Shown here piece by piece: positions 1 to 7,648 of a DNA stretch of 39,947 bases. Origin of the DNA: an uncultured Clostridia bacterium (GTDB taxonomy: Bacteria; Bacillota; Clostridia; Oscillospirales; Oscillospiraceae); contig CAMFBN010000022.1 in assembly GCA_945948535.1 (NCBI GenBank), forward strand, positions 1-39,947, given 5' to 3'. The position numbers were made by a program, and so were the translations under genes. Each line of letters begins with the position of its first letter. Positions within the stretch are counted from its first letter, which is position 1. The notes under the pieces are model-generated. The model made no database searches. It was not told the DNA's origin and saw only the letters and a list, made by a program, of their open reading frames with translations.

Positions 1-775
1 TGGTGAAGGCCAGCCGGACGGAGGCGGGGTGGATGTGGTAGCCGTCGCAGATGATCTCCGCCTGCACCTTGGGGTTCTCCACAGCGGCGGGGATGACGCC
101 GGGGTTGCGGTGGTGAATGCCGGGCATGGCGTTATACAGGTGGGTCAGATGGGTCACGCCGGCGTCCACGGCGGCCCGGGCGTGGTCATAGTCGGAATCG
201 GTGTGGGCGATGGACACGGTGCACAGCTTGCTGGCCTTCTCCACAAATTCCGCCGCGCCGGGCAGCTCCGGGGCGATGTCCACGATGCGTACCAGACCGT
301 CACAGCCATCGTAGAGAGCCTTGAAGCCCTCAAAATCCGGCTCCTTCAGATAATCGGGGTTCTGGGCGCCCCGCTTTTTGTAGGAGAAGTAGGGCCCCTC
401 CATCTGGATGCCCATAAGCCGGGCGTGACCGGCGGGTGCTTCCGCCTTCAGCTGCTTTGCGGTGGCGAAGGCCTTTTCCAGCACGTCGTAGGGGAGCGTC
501 ATGGAGGCGGGGGCAAAGGAGGTCACGCCGCAGGAGGCGTAGTAGGCCGCCATTTTTTTCAGTCCCTCGTAATCGCCGTCGGAGAAGTCCGCGCCGGAGT
601 TGCCGTGGCTGTGGACATCCACCAGACCGGGGATGACGGTGGCGCCCTTCAGGTCGATGGCATCTTCGGGGACGGCATCGGGCAGCACCGCGCCGAACCG
701 GCCGTCCTTCACTTCGAACGCACCGCTGACAAAGTGGAAATCAGAGGTAAAAATTCTGGCGTTTTTATAGAACAT
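1..775 (-). CDS. nagA: N-acetylglucosamine-6-phosphate deacetylase, C-terminus beyond window
   Basis: Cytosolic enzyme that removes acetate from N-acetylglucosamine-6-phosphate in amino-sugar and peptidoglycan recycling. The reverse strand from the ATG at 775 reads 258 codons without a stop and leaves the window at base 1. Visible amidohydrolase signatures are the beta-strand-1 metal motif VDVHSHGNSG (about residues 51-60), the MEGPYFS segment holding the metal-binding Glu, HTDSDYDHA, and THLYNAMPG near the end of the visible part, followed by DGYHIHP. The order and spacing match NagA, whose usual length is about 380 residues, so roughly the last third is missing here because of the window edge. 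An AAAGGAG site lies 6-12 bases before the start. The family call is firm; substrate specificity is inferred from the motifs. Confidence 0.93.
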   Translation of the reverse strand, partial: MFYKNARIFTSDFHFVSGAFEVKDGRFGAVLPDAVPEDAIDLKGATVIPGLVDVHSHGNSGADFSDGDYEGLKKMAAYYASCGVTSFAPASMTLPYDVLEKAFATAKQLKAEAPAGHARLMGIQMEGPYFSYKKRGAQNPDYLKEPDFEGFKALYDGCDGLVRIVDIAPELPGAAEFVEKASKLCTVSIAHTDSDYDHARAAVDAGVTHLTHLYNAMPGIHHRNPGVIPAAVENPKVQAEIICDGYHIHPASVRLAFT

Positions 776-809
776 AGAAAACTCTCCTTTGGGGTTAATT
801 TACAAAATT

Positions 810-838
810 ATCGTATCATGAACCGGCAAAAAAAGCAA
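810..838 (-). promoter_or_regulatory. Predicted sigma-A promoter for nagA
   Basis: On the reverse strand TTGCTT (833-838) and TACGAT (810-815) are separated by exactly 17 bases and lie about 35 bases upstream of the nagA start. Both hexamers deviate from consensus, so strength is uncertain. Confidence 0.45.
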
Positions 839-887
839 TCGGCTTTGCCGGAAAAGTTCCCGGAGGAAAAGATATCGTAGAAAACGG

Positions 888-916
888 TTGTTATTTTGGG
901 GATTGCCTGATATAAT
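888..916 (+). promoter_or_regulatory. Predicted sigma-A promoter of the 956-3991 operon
   Basis: TTGTTA at 888-893 and a perfect TATAAT at 911-916 are separated by 17 bases, 40 bases before the first gene of the rightward operon. It is back to back with the leftward nagA promoter. Confidence 0.7.
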
Positions 917-955
917 GGAACCCAATGAAAAGGAAGCGGAGAAAGAGGTGGCGAA

Positions 956-1588
956 ATGAAGATTTCAAAGCTGGCGTCAGCGATGTTTTTCGCAGCGGGA
1001 ACCGTGCTGCTGGTGGGTTCTGTCGTTATGAGCTTTGCGGCGCTGAGCAGACCTGCAAAGGCTGTGAAGCCGACGCAGGAAGCAAATGCGTGCGCCCAGT
1101 CGGTACTCAGGGCACTGGATGATGGCGACCTTTCCAAAGTGGAGGAATATTTCTATGGAAAGCCCACGCTGGGCCTTGAACGGGAGCCTGCCACGGCAGA
1201 GGGGAAACAGATTTGGAACGCCTACCGGGACAGCATCACGGTCACTGCGGACGAAGGATGCTGCGCAGAGGGAACAACCATCTATCAGACGGCCCAGGTG
1301 ACGGCCCTGGATATTAGCGAGGCACTGTCCCGGCTGGATGAGGAGGCTGCCGCCTTGCTGAATCAGAAGGTGGAGACGGCGGAAGACCCCGCCGCCCTGC
1401 TGGATGAAAACGGGGAAGTGCCCCAGACGCTGAAAGACGAGCTTCGCGCACAGGCATTGACGCAGGTGCTGGCCGACGCGAAAACCGTGACCACCCAGAT
1501 CACCTTTCAGCTCATGGAACAGGACGGTCAGTGGTGGGTGCTGCCGGATCAGGCCATGCTGGACGTTCTGTCCGGCGCAGTGAAGTAA
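956..1588 (+). CDS. Membrane-anchored exported protein of unknown function
   Basis: A 210-residue protein I cannot assign to a named family. Residues about 1-33 form a basic start followed by one hydrophobic segment (TVLLVGSVVMSFAAL), consistent with a signal anchor; there is no lipobox Cys. The rest is acidic and predicted extracytoplasmic, with an Ala/Glu/Leu-rich helical stretch (about 118-165) and a C-terminal strand-like segment ending in QDGQWWVLPDQAMLDVLSGA. That ending resembles small NTF2-like or DUF4878-type exported domains where a WxV strand closes the sheet; this is a weak analogy. An AGAGGTGG site precedes the ATG. It is the first gene of an operon, 13 bases ahead of the glycosidase gene, which suggests a joint role at the cell envelope. 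Confidence 0.75.
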   Translation: MKISKLASAMFFAAGTVLLVGSVVMSFAALSRPAKAVKPTQEANACAQSVLRALDDGDLSKVEEYFYGKPTLGLEREPATAEGKQIWNAYRDSITVTADEGCCAEGTTIYQTAQVTALDISEALSRLDEEAAALLNQKVETAEDPAALLDENGEVPQTLKDELRAQALTQVLADAKTVTTQITFQLMEQDGQWWVLPDQAMLDVLSGAVK

Positions 1589-1601
1589 GGAGGGGACAGC
1601 C

Positions 1602-2909
1602 ATGGGATACAAACCGAAATACGCTGCCGGCTCCAGAAAGCGGGAACCTGACATTATTCGCAGCACGCCGGAACCGAAGAAGCCGGCTGCCCCACCCCCA
1701 AAAGAGCAGAGTCGTGCCGCCCGGATTGCCCGGATTGTTCTGACGGTGATTTTGGTGCCGCTGTGCGGCTTTGCCACGGTGAAGCTGCTTATGAATATGG
1801 CAGAAACCGTGGGAAGACCCAAGGCCGCCGTGGTGGCAAAAATCAAAGACAAAGCGATTCTGGACAGCTTCGATGCCTACGTTGAGAAAAAAATGTCACA
1901 GACAGACGGCAGTCTGACCCTTGCCCATTTGGGCATGACAGAGCTGCCGGAGCCAACCGTGGAGGAAACGGAGCCTGTCCACGAGCACTACACCATCCCC
2001 GATGACGCGCTGGTGGCCCCAAAGCCCGACCAGTCCTGCTTCGGCAAGGCAGACAGCCCGGCGGAGATGGAGCCGATTCTCAAGAAAGCCAAGTGGATTC
2101 TCGACGGGCAGAAGACCTACTTCCAGCCTACCCAGCAGATTTATTCCGACAGCTGGATCCGCTACTATCTGGACAGCAGCATCTTTGCCGTGACCTGGCA
2201 GGAGGTGCACGACGATTCCGTGTACACCTTCTCCGAGATCAAGGTGGAGGACGCCTCCCAGTTCCGCCGCCATCTGGCGGACGGCACCTATGGTTCCGAT
2301 ACCCAGTACCTGACCACGGAAATGGCGGAAACCGTCAACGCGGTGGTGGCCTCCGCCGGTGATTTCTACCGCTTCCGCAACTTTGGTGCGGTGGTCTATC
2401 AGGGGCAGGCACGCCGGGTGGAGGGCACCTACGCCGAGACCTGCTACATTGACCGCAGCGGCGATATGCACTTCACCCGGGGCGGCGAGGTGCTGACCAC
2501 CCAAGAGGTGCAGGACTTTGTGGATGCCAATGATATCAATTTCAGCCTTGCCTTCGGCCCGATTCTGGTGGATAATTACGAGCTTCAGGAGCACACCTGG
2601 TATGGCGTGGGCGAGATCACGGAAGGCTACGCCCGGGCGGCTCTTTGTCAGATGGATAGCTTGCACTACATTGTGGTGACCGCCAATACCACCGGCCCTC
2701 ACCAATCCATTCCCACGGTGGCGCAGTTCGCGAACAATATTGCTGCCACCGGCTGCCGCATGGCCTATTGTCTGGACGGCGGTCAGACCGCTTCCATCGT
2801 CATGAACAATGATCTTGTAAACCGCCCGGTGTACGGTCAGCAGCGGAAAATCAGCGACATCATCTATTTTGCCACGGCAGTGCCGGAGGGAGGGGCGGAC
2901 AATGGATAA
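1602..2909 (+). CDS. Phosphodiester glycosidase (NAGPA-domain) family membrane protein
   Basis: A 435-residue protein with a proline/basic cytosolic N-terminus (about 1-42), one transmembrane helix (about 43-65, IVLTVILVPLCGFATVKLL) and a large extracytoplasmic part. The C-terminal 200 residues carry hallmarks of the phosphodiester glycosidase fold (NAGPA/DUF2233): FGPILVDNYEL, the central CLDGGQTASIVMNN segment, and RKISDIIYFA at the end. Family members cleave sugar-1-phosphodiester links, such as GlcNAc-1-P caps, and in Firmicutes often act on exopolysaccharide or wall polymers; the true substrate here is unknown. The start has a GGAGGGG site. The stop overlaps the start of the next gene by 8 bases (ATGGATAA), so the two are translationally coupled. 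Confidence 0.85.
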   Translation: MGYKPKYAAGSRKREPDIIRSTPEPKKPAAPPPKEQSRAARIARIVLTVILVPLCGFATVKLLMNMAETVGRPKAAVVAKIKDKAILDSFDAYVEKKMSQTDGSLTLAHLGMTELPEPTVEETEPVHEHYTIPDDALVAPKPDQSCFGKADSPAEMEPILKKAKWILDGQKTYFQPTQQIYSDSWIRYYLDSSIFAVTWQEVHDDSVYTFSEIKVEDASQFRRHLADGTYGSDTQYLTTEMAETVNAVVASAGDFYRFRNFGAVVYQGQARRVEGTYAETCYIDRSGDMHFTRGGEVLTTQEVQDFVDANDINFSLAFGPILVDNYELQEHTWYGVGEITEGYARAALCQMDSLHYIVVTANTTGPHQSIPTVAQFANNIAATGCRMAYCLDGGQTASIVMNNDLVNRPVYGQQRKISDIIYFATAVPEGGADNG

Positions 2910-3900
2910 AATCGCGTTCTACAGCGGCAGCCTGCCGATCTACTGGAATTCCCTCATCCTGACGTTGGCGGCAGCCACCGCCATCTGCTTCTTTCTGGCC
3001 TTCTACTTAGGAAAAAGCGGCAACGGGGCGGCGGGCTTCGCGGTGGTGCCGCTTGCCATTGTGCTGGGTCTGGTGTGCGCCCGGTTCTTCCACTGGTATT
3101 GCCAGAGCGACAGCTATACCGGCTTTTCCGCCGCCATGACCAACTTTGCCGAGGGGGGCTATGCCCTCATGGGCGTATTCTTAGGCTGCCTGCTGGCGGC
3201 GGTGCTGACCAGAACCCTCTGCCTGCACCGCAATCTGCCGGAGATGCTGGACGCCATGTCCCTTGCGGCCTGCGCCGGGATGACGGTGGGGCGGCTCAGC
3301 GCCCTGTTCAATGCCTCCGACCGGGGGCAGGTGCTGGTTTCCTTCCGCAGCCTGCCCATCGCCAGCCCCATCAATAACGCGGTATCCGGGGCGGTGGAGT
3401 ACCGGCTGGCAACCTTTGCCCTGCAATCCATGGTTGCGCTGGCCCTGCTGATCGGGCTGACGGTGTTCTATGTGAGAGGACAGAAGGGCGGAAAGCTCCG
3501 GGACGGCGACACCTGCCTGGTATTTCTGCTCCTCTACGGCGCGTCTCAGGTGGTGCTGGACAGCACCCGGTATGACTCCCTGTTCTTCCGCAGCAACGGC
3601 TTTGTCAGTGTGGTGCAGGTGCTGGGGGCGGTGGCGCTGGTGCTGGCGATGATTCTCTTCTCCCGGCGGATGGTGAAGGCCCGGGGCTTCCGGGCGTGGC
3701 AGATCTTCCTGTGGCTGCTCATCGGCATTGCCATTGCCGGGGCGGGGTACATGGAGTACTACGTCCAGCGCCGGGGCAACGAGGCACTGTTTGCCTACAG
3801 CGTCATGAGCGGCTGTCTGGCGGTGGTGATTGCGCTGACCCTGCTGATTCGCAGCCTTGCGGTGCGTGTGGAGAGGAAATATCATGGAACTGGCGGTTAA
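2902..3900 (+). CDS. Divergent Lgt-family (prolipoprotein diacylglyceryl transferase-like) membrane protein
   Basis: A 332-residue polytopic protein with about seven to nine hydrophobic segments. The order GLVCARFFHWY, EGGYALMGVFLG, GMTVGRLSALFNASDRG, then EYRLATFALQS parallels the Lgt landmarks (GARxYY, the HGG-type motif, the GRxxxFxNxxxxG signature, and the LYE-type motif). The usual catalytic HGG appears as EGG and the signature Gly-Asn-Phe portion is altered, so classical prolipoprotein lipidation is doubtful; a paralogue with another lipid or membrane role is more likely. The start at 2902 was chosen over an upstream GTG at 2869 because a GGAGGGAGGGG site lies just before it and it gives the typical ATG/TAA overlap with the glycosidase gene. 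Confidence 0.7.
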   Translation: MDKIAFYSGSLPIYWNSLILTLAAATAICFFLAFYLGKSGNGAAGFAVVPLAIVLGLVCARFFHWYCQSDSYTGFSAAMTNFAEGGYALMGVFLGCLLAAVLTRTLCLHRNLPEMLDAMSLAACAGMTVGRLSALFNASDRGQVLVSFRSLPIASPINNAVSGAVEYRLATFALQSMVALALLIGLTVFYVRGQKGGKLRDGDTCLVFLLLYGASQVVLDSTRYDSLFFRSNGFVSVVQVLGAVALVLAMILFSRRMVKARGFRAWQIFLWLLIGIAIAGAGYMEYYVQRRGNEALFAYSVMSGCLAVVIALTLLIRSLAVRVERKYHGTGG

Positions 3901-3991
3901 CGGAAAAATCTATCAGGTGCTGCGCCTGCTGGGGAAAGGAAGCCAGTACTGGTGGAAGTCCCCGGCGTTTCTGGAACGGTTCCAAAAATAA
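3884..3991 (+). pseudogene. Remnant of a phosphotransferase/kinase-like gene with internal deletion
   Basis: A 35-residue ORF (MELAVNGKIYQVLRLLGKG then SQYWWKSPAFLERFQK) with a GAGAGG site, starting inside the last codons of the Lgt-like gene. The first 18 residues look like the N-terminus of aminoglycoside-phosphotransferase-like kinases (xYQVxRLLGxGKGGYSY). The last 16 resemble the C-terminal end of the same family (WGxxYWxxxPxFLxxF, recalled from family knowledge). The simplest reading is an in-frame deletion of the whole middle of the gene at GKG/SQYWW. Alternatively it is a genuine micro-ORF. No database check was possible. Confidence 0.45.
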
Positions 3992-4036
3992 AAGGTTGTC
4001 CCGCAGTACGATAAAGAAGAACTTATCTGATTTAGG

Positions 4037-4165
4037 ATGTCATTGCGAGGAGGGCGAAGCCCGACGTGGCAATCCGTTCTTCTTTTGGAAATGTTCGTCA
4101 TCAGAGCGCGAAAGGGGATGCGGATTGCCACACCAGTGACATCGGTCACTGGTTCGCAATGACAT
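4037..4165. repeat. Palindromic TGTCATTGCGAGG repeat, copy 1
   Basis: About 129 bases bounded by inverted ends ATGTCATTGCGA / cGCAATGACAT. Internally it has CCGACGTGGCAATCCG on the left and GGATTGCCACACCAGTGAC on the right, so the whole can fold into one long imperfect hairpin. A second copy lies at 32162-32289, where the GGGCTTCACCCTCCTCGCAATGACA end is at the right, showing that ends can be exchanged or inverted. No protein is encoded. It follows the phosphotransferase remnant. Confidence 0.8.
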
Positions 4166-4228
4166 TCGGTTAATCAACAAAAGAACAACGTATCTGTCAT
4201 TTGAATAAATCATTGAATATAACGAACA

Positions 4229-4254
4229 ACCCGGGAAGCGGCTGCTTCCCGGGC
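4229..4254 (-). terminator. Rho-independent terminator of the ROK kinase gene
   Basis: A perfect 10-bp stem (4230-4239 with 4244-4253, CCCGGGAAGC type) with a 4-base loop. On the reverse strand it is followed by TTGTTCGTTAT. It lies 17 bases after the stop of the leftward kinase gene. Confidence 0.75.
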
Positions 4255-4270
4255 TTTCACGTATGTAGAA

Positions 4271-5221
4271 TTACTCGCCGGCAAAGGCGTCCAGCGCCAG
4301 CTTGAAGGCGCCGTAGGCGCCGGCATCGTTGCCCAGCGAAGCCAGGGTGAACCGGGCCTCGGAGGCGGCGTGGAAGACGTACTTCTTAAAGTAGGGCACC
4401 ACGCCGTCGATGAGCACCTGTCCTGCCTTGCTGACACCGCCGCCGATGACCACCACCTCGGGGTTCACCACGGAGCAGACGTTGCCAAGGAACTCGCCCA
4501 TATAGCGGTAGACCTGATCCAGAATGGCAAGGGCCTCCTTGTCGCCGTCCTTGGCGGCATCGAAGATACCCTTGCAGGTCAGCTTTTCCACACCCCGCAG
4601 GGCGCTGGGGGCGTCGGTGCCCTCCAGATGGAGCTTTGCCAGCCGGACGATGCCGGTGGCGGAGCAGTACTGCTCCACGCAGCCGTATTTGCCGCAGTTG
4701 CAGGGCACGGTCTCGTCCCGGTTCAGCACCAGATGGCCGATCTCCGCGCCGGAGCCGTGGGCGCCGTGGAGCAGGTTCCCTTCCACCACGATGCCGCCGC
4801 CCACGCCGGTGCCCAGGGTGACAAAGACCATGTTGTCGCAGCCCTGACCGCCGCCCTTCCAGAATTCACCCAGGGCGGCCACGTTGGCATCGTTGCCCGC
4901 CTTCACGGGGAAGCCGGTGAGGGAGGACAGGGTCTCGGAGATGTTGAACACGCCCCAGCCCAGGTTGATGCACTTATTCACGATGCCCTTGGCGTTGACG
5001 GGGCCGGGCACACCGATGCCGAGACCCAGAATGTCGCTGTCGGGGATGCTGTGCTGGGCCAGATAGCCCTTGACGGACGCGGCGATGTCCGGCAGAATCT
5101 GGCTGCCGCCATTGGCGGTGACGGTGGGAATCTCCCACTTATCAAGCATTTTGCCGGTTTCGTCGAAGTATGCGATCTTGACGGTGGTGCCGCCCAGATC
5201 GATGCCAAAGCCATATTTCAT
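4271..5221 (-). CDS. glcK: ROK-family glucokinase
   Basis: A 316-residue cytosolic sugar kinase that phosphorylates glucose (possibly other hexoses or N-acetyl-hexosamines) with ATP. The N-terminal phosphate loop GIDLGGTTVK (residues 6-15) and catalytic GNDANVAALGE (about 107-117) are present. The ROK zinc motif is intact (CNCGKYGCVEQYCS, about 176-189, preceded by GHLVLN with the zinc His). VIGGGVSKAG near residue 265 is the adenosine motif. Length equals typical Gram-positive GlcK. An AGGAGG site lies 7-12 bases before the ATG. Its divergent neighbour is pgi, consistent with entry of glucose into glycolysis. Confidence is high for ROK kinase, moderate for glucose as main substrate. Confidence 0.88.
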   Translation of the reverse strand: MKYGFGIDLGGTTVKIAYFDETGKMLDKWEIPTVTANGGSQILPDIAASVKGYLAQHSIPDSDILGLGIGVPGPVNAKGIVNKCINLGWGVFNISETLSSLTGFPVKAGNDANVAALGEFWKGGGQGCDNMVFVTLGTGVGGGIVVEGNLLHGAHGSGAEIGHLVLNRDETVPCNCGKYGCVEQYCSATGIVRLAKLHLEGTDAPSALRGVEKLTCKGIFDAAKDGDKEALAILDQVYRYMGEFLGNVCSVVNPEVVVIGGGVSKAGQVLIDGVVPYFKKYVFHAASEARFTLASLGNDAGAYGAFKLALDAFAGE

Positions 5222-5256
5222 AGGGTGAAGCCTCCTGATCTGTTTTTGATACCTCT

Positions 5257-5262
5257 ATTATA
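5257..5262 (-). promoter_or_regulatory. Predicted -10 box for glcK
   Basis: A perfect TATAAT on the reverse strand 36 bases upstream of the start. A weak CTGGCA -35 candidate lies 17 bases further upstream, so only the -10 is well supported. Confidence 0.5.
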
Positions 5263-5364
5263 CATATTCTGATCAAAATTGCCAGCCCTTTGACGAAAAA
5301 AATGCGTGATCGGGGAGCAGAGCGGCGGGGCGGCAGGGGACAGGTGTTTTTTTCGCGAAAGGGC

Positions 5365-5393
5365 TTGCGTTTACGCCGGTTTTGCGGTAACAT
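5365..5393 (+). promoter_or_regulatory. Predicted promoter of pgi
   Basis: TTGCGT (5365-5370), 17-base spacer, TAACAT (5388-5393), 35 bases before the pgi ATG. It lies inside the extended open frame that begins at 5306, which argues for the downstream start. Confidence 0.55.
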
Positions 5394-5428
5394 ATAGATG
5401 TACTTACAGAAAGGACGTGTTCCATTAC

Positions 5429-6733
5429 ATGATTAAAGTTGATATCTCCAATGTCTGGGGTCAGCTGACGCTGGCCGACCTGCTGGCAATGGAAAAGGAA
5501 GTTGCCGACGCCCACGCCACCCTGGCTGACGGCACCGGCGAGGGCAATGATTTCCTGGGCTGGCTGAACCTGCCCGTCCGGGAAGCCACCGACGAGATCA
5601 CCCGCATTCAGGCTGCTGCCAAGAAGATTCGGGCAAATTCCGATGTATTCGTGGTCATCGGTATCGGCGGCTCCTACCTTGGTCCCCGAGCTGCCATTGA
5701 GCTGCTGCAGGGCCCCAACCACAACATCGGCAAGGGCAAGGGCGATCCCCAGATCTTCTTCGCCGGCAACGGCCTGAGCACCCGTCACTGGAACGAGCTG
5801 TGCCGTCTGCTGGAGGACAAGGATTTCTCCATCGCCATCATCAGCAAGTCCGGCACCACCACCGAACCTGCCATCGCCACCCGTGCCCTGCGCTGGATGC
5901 TGGAGCGCAAGTACGGCACCGACGGCGCCAAGGATCGGATTTTCGCCATCACCGACCCCTGCAAGGGTGCTCTGCGCCAGATGGCTACTGAGGAGGGCTG
6001 GGAGACCTTCGTGATCCCCCCCAATGTGGGCGGCCGCTTCTCCGTGCTGACCCCCGTGGGCCTGCTGCCTCTGGCTGTGGCCGGCATCGACATCATGGAG
6101 CTGATGAACGGCGCTATGGACGCCAAGGAAAGCTACAACCTGCGCTCCTTCGAAAACCCCGTCTGGCAGTACGCCGCTGTTCGTAACCTGCTGTACCGCA
6201 ACGGCAAGGCCATGGAGATTTTTGAGTCCTTTGAGCCGGGCTTCAAAATGTTCGGCGGCTGGTGGCAGCAGCTCTTCGGCGAGTCCGAGGGCAAGGACGG
6301 CAAGGGCATCTTCCCCGTCACCGCCGAGTTCACCGCCGACCTGCACTCTCTGGGCCAGATGATTCAGCAGGGCCAGCGGAACATTTTCGAGACCATGGTC
6401 CGCTTCGACGCCCCCGAGGCCAAGTACACCATCGGCGGCGACTGGAAGAATCTGGACGGCCTGAACTATCTGGAGGGAAAGACTCTGGATTTCGTGGACG
6501 AGAAGGCATATCTTGGCACTCTGGCTGCCCATGTGGACGGCGGCGTGCCCGTCATCACCATGGACTGCGGCGAGCTGAACGCCCGGAAGGTGGGCGAGAT
6601 GTTCTACTTCCTGGAGCTGTGCTGCGGCGTGTCCGCCTACATTCTGGGGGTCAACCCCTTCAACCAGCCCGGCGTGGAGCTGTACAAGCGCAATATGTTC
6701 CAGCTGCTGGGAAAACCCGGTTACGAGAAATAA
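5429..6733 (+). CDS. pgi: Glucose-6-phosphate isomerase
   Basis: A 434-residue cytosolic enzyme interconverting glucose-6-phosphate and fructose-6-phosphate. SIS-domain landmarks: VIGIGGSYLGPRAAIE (about residues 76-91), SKSGTTTEPAIATRA (about 140-154, phosphate binding), and GGRFSVLTPVGLLP (about 200-213, family signature). The C-terminal segment GVNPFNQPGVELYK matches the Gram-positive short form of about 430-450 residues. The start at 5429 follows an AGAAAGGA site at a somewhat long 13-base spacing. The upstream extension of the frame reads through the promoter and has no family similarity. Monocistronic, closed by a strong terminator. Confidence 0.96.
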   Translation: MIKVDISNVWGQLTLADLLAMEKEVADAHATLADGTGEGNDFLGWLNLPVREATDEITRIQAAAKKIRANSDVFVVIGIGGSYLGPRAAIELLQGPNHNIGKGKGDPQIFFAGNGLSTRHWNELCRLLEDKDFSIAIISKSGTTTEPAIATRALRWMLERKYGTDGAKDRIFAITDPCKGALRQMATEEGWETFVIPPNVGGRFSVLTPVGLLPLAVAGIDIMELMNGAMDAKESYNLRSFENPVWQYAAVRNLLYRNGKAMEIFESFEPGFKMFGGWWQQLFGESEGKDGKGIFPVTAEFTADLHSLGQMIQQGQRNIFETMVRFDAPEAKYTIGGDWKNLDGLNYLEGKTLDFVDEKAYLGTLAAHVDGGVPVITMDCGELNARKVGEMFYFLELCCGVSAYILGVNPFNQPGVELYKRNMFQLLGKPGYEK

Positions 6734-6741
6734 GAAATCGT

Positions 6742-6774
6742 CGGGGAGGACTGGGCGTCCTCCCCGGTCTTTTC
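6742..6774 (+). terminator. Rho-independent terminator of pgi
   Basis: Ten-bp perfect stem (6742-6751 with 6757-6766, CGGGGAGGAC type), 5-base loop, followed by GTCTTTTCTCC, directly after the pgi stop. Confidence 0.85.
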
Positions 6775-6815
6775 TCCGGAGGAAGAAATCTCTTGGGAAA
6801 AATGTAAAATAGTTG

Positions 6816-6844
6816 TTGCAAATTTCTCTGATTACTGGTAGAAT
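6816..6844 (+). promoter_or_regulatory. Predicted promoter of the P-loop protein gene
   Basis: TTGCAA (6816-6821), 17-base spacer, TAGAAT (6839-6844), 38 bases before the start codon. Confidence 0.6.
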
Positions 6845-6882
6845 GTGCATAAGCCAAAAATAAAGGCAAGGAGGACAATCCT

Positions 6883-7290
6883 ATGATTCATGTTATTATG
6901 GGCCTGAAGGGCTCCGGCAAAACGAAGAAGATGATCGACGCCATCAACAGCGCGGTAGCAAATGCCAACGGTGATGTGGTCTGCATCGAGTACGGCAGAA
7001 AGCTGACCTACGATCTTTCTTATAAGGTTCGTCTGGTGGACTCCAAGGAGTACGGTATTTGCAGCAGCGAGATGCTCAAGGGCTTCCTGAGCGGCCTGCA
7101 CGCCGGCAACTTCGACATCACAAACGTCTTTATCGACAACCTGTACAAGACCATCGGCACCGATCTGGCTGCCGCTGAGGACTTTGTGGCATGGTGCGCC
7201 AAGTTTGCCGCTGATAACAGCATGGAGATCACCATTACCATCTCCGATGATCCCGAAAAGGCCAGTGATGGCATGAAGCAGTACCTGTAA
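6883..7290 (+). CDS. Small P-loop nucleotide-binding protein, function unknown
   Basis: A 135-residue soluble protein. It opens with a short strand and a canonical Walker A loop, GLKGSGKT at residues 7-14. A hydrophobic strand ending in Asp (NVFIDNL, about residues 80-86) is a plausible Walker B, and ITITISDD near 123 may be a further core strand. The size equals a minimal P-loop core with no partner domain, as in small clostridial proteins sometimes labelled PilT-like; no motility genes lie nearby, so I do not adopt that name. AAGGAGG precedes the start. Own promoter and own terminator make it monocistronic. Confidence 0.8.
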   Translation: MIHVIMGLKGSGKTKKMIDAINSAVANANGDVVCIEYGRKLTYDLSYKVRLVDSKEYGICSSEMLKGFLSGLHAGNFDITNVFIDNLYKTIGTDLAAAEDFVAWCAKFAADNSMEITITISDDPEKASDGMKQYL

Positions 7291-7304
7291 TAAGTACATC
7301 CTTC

Positions 7305-7336
7305 CCGCCGCAGCCAAACCGCTGCGGCGGCTTTTT
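7305..7336 (+). terminator. Terminator of the P-loop protein gene
   Basis: Ten-bp perfect stem (7305-7314 with 7321-7330, CCGCCGCAGC type), 6-base loop, then CTTTTTG. Confidence 0.88.
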
Positions 7337-7374
7337 GCGAGTAAAGCATCGATTAAGACAGTGAAGGATAATTT

Positions 7375-7508
7375 AATTGACAATTGACAATGAACAATTG
7401 ACAATTGTGGTATCCCTTCGGGATGGATTAAAAACGGGCATCAGCACAATACGAATATATGAAATCGTCCCGTAGGGACACAATAATTGTCAACTGTCAA
7501 TTGTCAAC
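7375..7508. repeat. GACAATT-type modular palindromic element, copy A
   Basis: About 134 bases with terminal inverted arrays of the heptad AATTGAC / GTCAATT. Inside are two small hairpins: TATCCCTTCGGGAT near the left end and CGTCCCGTAGGGAC near the right end. Its interior is homologous to the reverse complement of copy B (14025-14158). No ORF. It fills most of the 358-base gap between the P-loop gene and the MATE gene (7291-7648); the remaining part holds the terminator and the MATE promoter. Confidence 0.88.
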
Positions 7509-7577
7509 TAAAGCACAGTTTACTTATCATAGCGGCCACAACCCGTGCTACCGTTTGAATTATATCGAAAATGGGGC

Positions 7578-7606
7578 TTGAAACCGCATTTTTATTCCGT
7601 TATAAT
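7578..7606 (+). promoter_or_regulatory. Strong predicted promoter of the MATE gene
   Basis: TTGAAA (7578-7583), 17-base spacer, perfect TATAAT (7601-7606). It overlaps the 5' extension of the open frame and therefore supports translation starting at 7649. Confidence 0.8.
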
Positions 7607-7648
7607 GAGGTCGAAAAAGAATATGTGAATGGATATCAGGAGAGAAAA

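Noticed and set aside
5273..6850. Long reverse frame of 525 codons opposite pgi
   Set aside because: Shadow of the pgi coding pattern. pgi has conserved SIS motifs, promoter, ribosome site and terminator in the other direction.
6883..7290. PilT/twitching motility label for the P-loop protein
   Set aside because: Only a Walker A loop supports it. The protein is far too short for PilT and no pilus genes are in the window.
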